A DNA stretch of 64,000 nucleotides, taken from Nemophila menziesii (Eukaryota > Streptophyta > Magnoliopsida > Boraginales > Hydrophyllaceae). The position numbers were made by a program, and so were the translations under genes. The DNA is taken from assembly GCA_029959085.1 (NCBI GenBank), contig JARWIR010000002.1, positions 65,588,154 through 65,652,153 of the forward strand, written 5' to 3'. The notes under the pieces were generated by a model. That model did no database searches. It saw only the letters and a program-made list of their open reading frames with translations, and had not been told where the DNA came from. This document shows positions 61,081 to 64,000 of this stretch, piece after piece (positions within the stretch are counted from its first letter, which is position 1; each line of letters starts with the position of its first letter).

Positions 61081-64000
61081 CTGGTATATAAACTCCCTGA
61101 GCCAAACACATGAGCAGTAGTTAATAAAAAGAAACAAGTAAACTTAACCAATAATAATAAATAATGAAACCAAACTAAAATGTGAGAAAAATAAGACGGT
61201 ATGTACTAAATTTTCTATGTTTTTTCTCTTCATGATAAATTATGCGACTCAAAGTGTTTTTAAATTATTGACAGTTTTTTTAACCTATTATACATTAAGT
61301 AATGTGTTGTGGTAAGGTATAAATTTTTCAACTATAGTATTTAAGAACTTTAGTTAATGGTCGAGATTGAAAAACTGTACCAAGAAAATTGAAAATATGA
61401 AGATTCTAGTTCAAATATAGCACTTAACATTTAAAAAAAAACTAAAAATCAGATAAATATAAACATCATATGATTAGATTTTTAACTTAGCAAAAATGCT
61501 AAAGATAAAATTATGTTTCAAAATGTAATATCGGTTGTCGAAAATACATCATGTGTAACTGACATCTCTATTAGCATGAGGTACATAGTCTACACTAGAA
61601 GACAATCACATTTTTTATGCAAATGACAATATTGAATACGTTTTTTAATAAAAATTTAGAAAAAACATAAATAAGCTTCATGTTGTGTCCAAAAAAGTAA
61701 AACAAAAATTCTCCTTGCGCTACTATGATAACTCAAGTAGCTATAATTATTACCTATATAATTGCCTTATATAACTCAAAAAAATGCACTTTCACTTCCA
61801 ATTTTTATCAAACAAAGTAGATATCTTATTCAAATACATGAGATATAGGACTCGCTTTTCGTTAATAGAATCTAAAAATTAAAACAGAAAGTGGTGTGAT
61901 TCTTTTCATAGCGATATATATTGGAATAAATTACACGTTTTAAAGAAGAATGGAAAATGAGACGGTCGGATTGGATTTCTTGGTTTGCCGCTCTATTGAG
62001 AGTTTCTTTAGGCGTTGTGATGAAGATTTGGCTATGGAAACTAAGGAAGGAACATAAAACCTTATGGTGCTGCGTATCGAAAATAAGGGTTTTATAAAAT
62101 GGAGGACCTCATTTTGAGCTTTTTTGGACGGTCTTTTGTTTTTTGTTTTATCACGAAATCCACAAGAAACTAGATTATGGGCTTCTTTTTTACCCCATTG
62201 CATCACTTAATTGGACACCGTACTCATACAAGTGAAATTGACCATTTGGATTTGATCTCTAATCTTGGGCTAGGGACGACAATGGAGAATGAATGAGTAA
62301 CTAAAGATTGTAATCGCATTTTGGGTTGAAAAACTCCTTGGGATGAATAATTTTCATTTTATTCAGAAAATAGGAGATGAATCCATTTAGAAAGGGTTAG
62401 GGAAAAGATCGAGTAGTTATAAGATAAGTTCTACATGTTTAGAATCCAACAAAACATAAACGATCTGGTATATAAACTCCCTTAGCCGAACGCATGAGCA
62501 GTAGTTAATAAAAAGAAACAAGTAAACTTAACCAATAAAAATAAATAATGAAACCAAACTAAAATGTGAGAAAAATAAGACGGTATGTACTAAATTTTCT
62601 ACGTTTTTTCTCTTCATGATAAATTATGCGACTCAAAGTGTTTTTAAATTATTGACAGTTTTTGTAACCTATTATACATTAAGTAATGTGTTGTGGTAAG
62701 GTATAAAATTTTCAACTATAGTATTTAACAACTTTAGTTAATGGTCGAGATTGAAAAACTGTACCAAGAAAATTTAAAATATGAAGATTCTATTTCAAAT
62801 ATAGCACTTAACATTTAAAAAAAAACTAAAAATCAGATAAATATAAAATCATATGATTAGATTTTTAACTTAGATAAAATGCTAAAGATAAAATTATGTT
62901 TCAAAATTTAATATCGGTTGTCGAAAATACATCATGTGTAACTGACATCTCTATTAGCATGAGGTACATAGTCTACACTAGAAGACAATCAAATTTATTA
63001 TGCAAATGACAATATTGAATACGTTTTTAATAAAAATTTAGAAAAATCATAAATAAGCTTCAAGTTGTGTCCAAAAAAGTAAAACAAATAATCTCCCTAT
63101 GCTACTATAATAACTCAAGCAGTTATAATTATTACCTATAGAATTGCCTTAAATAACTCAAAAAAATGCACTTTCACTTCCAATGTTTATCAAACAAAGT
63201 AGATATCTTATTCAAATACCTGAGATATAGGACTCGCTTTTCGTTAATAGAATCTAAAAATTAATTCAGAAAGTGATGTGATTCTTTTGATAGCGATATA
63301 CATTGGAATAAATTACACGTTTTAAAGAAGAATGGAAAAAGAGACGGTCGGATTGGATTTCTTTGTTTGCGGCTCTATTGAGAGTTTCTTTAGGCGTTGT
63401 GATGAAGATTTGGCTATGGAAACTAAGGAAGGAACATAAAACCTTATGGTGCTGCGTATCGAAAATAAGGGTTTTATAAAATGGAGGACCTCATTTTGGA
63501 CCGTCTTTTGTATTTTGTTTTATCACGAAATCCACAAGAAACTAGATTATGGGCTTCTTTTTTACCCCATTGCATCACTTAATTGGACACCGTACTCATA
63601 CAAGTGAAATTGACCATTTGGATTTGATCTCTAATCTTGGGCTAGGGACGTCAATGGAGAATGATTGAGTAACTAAAGATTGTAATCGCATTTTGGGTTG
63701 AAAAACTCCTTGGGATGACTAATTTTCATTTTATTCAGAAAATAGGAGATGAATCCATTTAGAAAGGGTTAGGGAAAAGATCGAGTAGTTATAAGATAAG
63801 TTCTACATGTTTAGAATCCAACAAAACATAAACCATCTGGTATATAAACTCCCTGAGCCGAACGCATGAGCAGTAGTTAATAAAAAGAAACAAGTAAACT
63901 TAACCAATAAAAATAAATAATGAAACCAAACTAAAATGTGAGAAAAATAAGACGGTATGTACTAAATTTTGTATGTTTTTTCTCTTCATGATAAATTATG
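61081..64000 (+). repeat. Satellite block 9: two B-head, D-box monomers (1384 and 1372 bp) and the start of a third unit
   Basis: Units start at 61081, 62465 and 63837. The first matches the unit at 29988. The second has a left part like the unit at 21368 (TTTTCTACGTTTTTT; CAGTTTTTGTAACC), a D box, and loss of about 11 bases in the box (CATTTTGGACCGTC near 63492). The array continues past the right edge. Confidence 0.9.

Noticed and set aside
13702..62206. Repeated ORFs of 61-177 codons on both strands in every satellite monomer, looking like a gene family
   Set aside because: They overlap each other on opposite strands, are broken by stops in sister units, lack a recognisable domain or consistent start context, and their repetition simply follows the satellite period.
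9619..64000. Ribosomal DNA or 5S gene array as the source of the tandem repeat
   Set aside because: No rRNA-like conserved GC-rich segment or 5S internal promoter was seen; the unit is AT-rich throughout.

Overview
This window looks like nuclear DNA of a flowering plant, probably a eudicot. It is very AT-rich, has plant-type GT-AG introns, and carries a CACTA (En/Spm) DNA transposon whose two genes resemble those of plant CACTA elements. I cannot fix the species. There is no sign of bacterial, organellar or viral genes. No intact host gene was found.

Layout. (1) Positions 1-1007 and 9619-10021 are two halves of one satellite monomer of about 1.4 kb. (2) Positions 1008-9618 are a complete 8.6 kb CACTA transposon splitting that monomer. 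It has 30-bp terminal inverted repeats, a 3-bp ATG target duplication and GC-rich subterminal repeats at both ends. A third cluster of the same repeats lies in the middle. Two genes lie in tandem on the + strand: a TNP2-type transposase (2034-5692) and a second Transposase_24-type protein (7312-8920). Both are broken, mostly by one-base indels at or near mononucleotide runs. The transposase also carries a stop created by a 72-bp templated insertion. (3) Positions 10022-64000 are an unbroken head-to-tail array of 38 full monomers and one partial monomer.

The satellite is the more unusual part. Monomer lengths fall into four classes of about 1440, 1431, 1392 and 1383 bp. These are explained by two independent length differences: a 9-bp net difference at the unit head (A or B) and a 48-bp net difference in a conserved box (F, full; D, with a 53-bp deletion). 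All four combinations exist, so monomers have recombined. B-F and A-D monomers alternate as a dimer of about 2823 bp (12898-22798 and 38335-53881). A large block repeats at an offset of 25437 bp, and its second copy holds two extra dimers. Several crossover points can be placed within tens of bases.

How the parts relate. The transposon genes would once have served one mobile element: TNP2 for strand transfer, the second protein probably as an accessory DNA-binding factor, and the subterminal repeats as binding sites. The satellite seems to evolve by unequal crossing over and conversion. The transposon entered one monomer near the edge of the visible array and is absent from all others. The short ORFs on both strands of each monomer are probably not genes.
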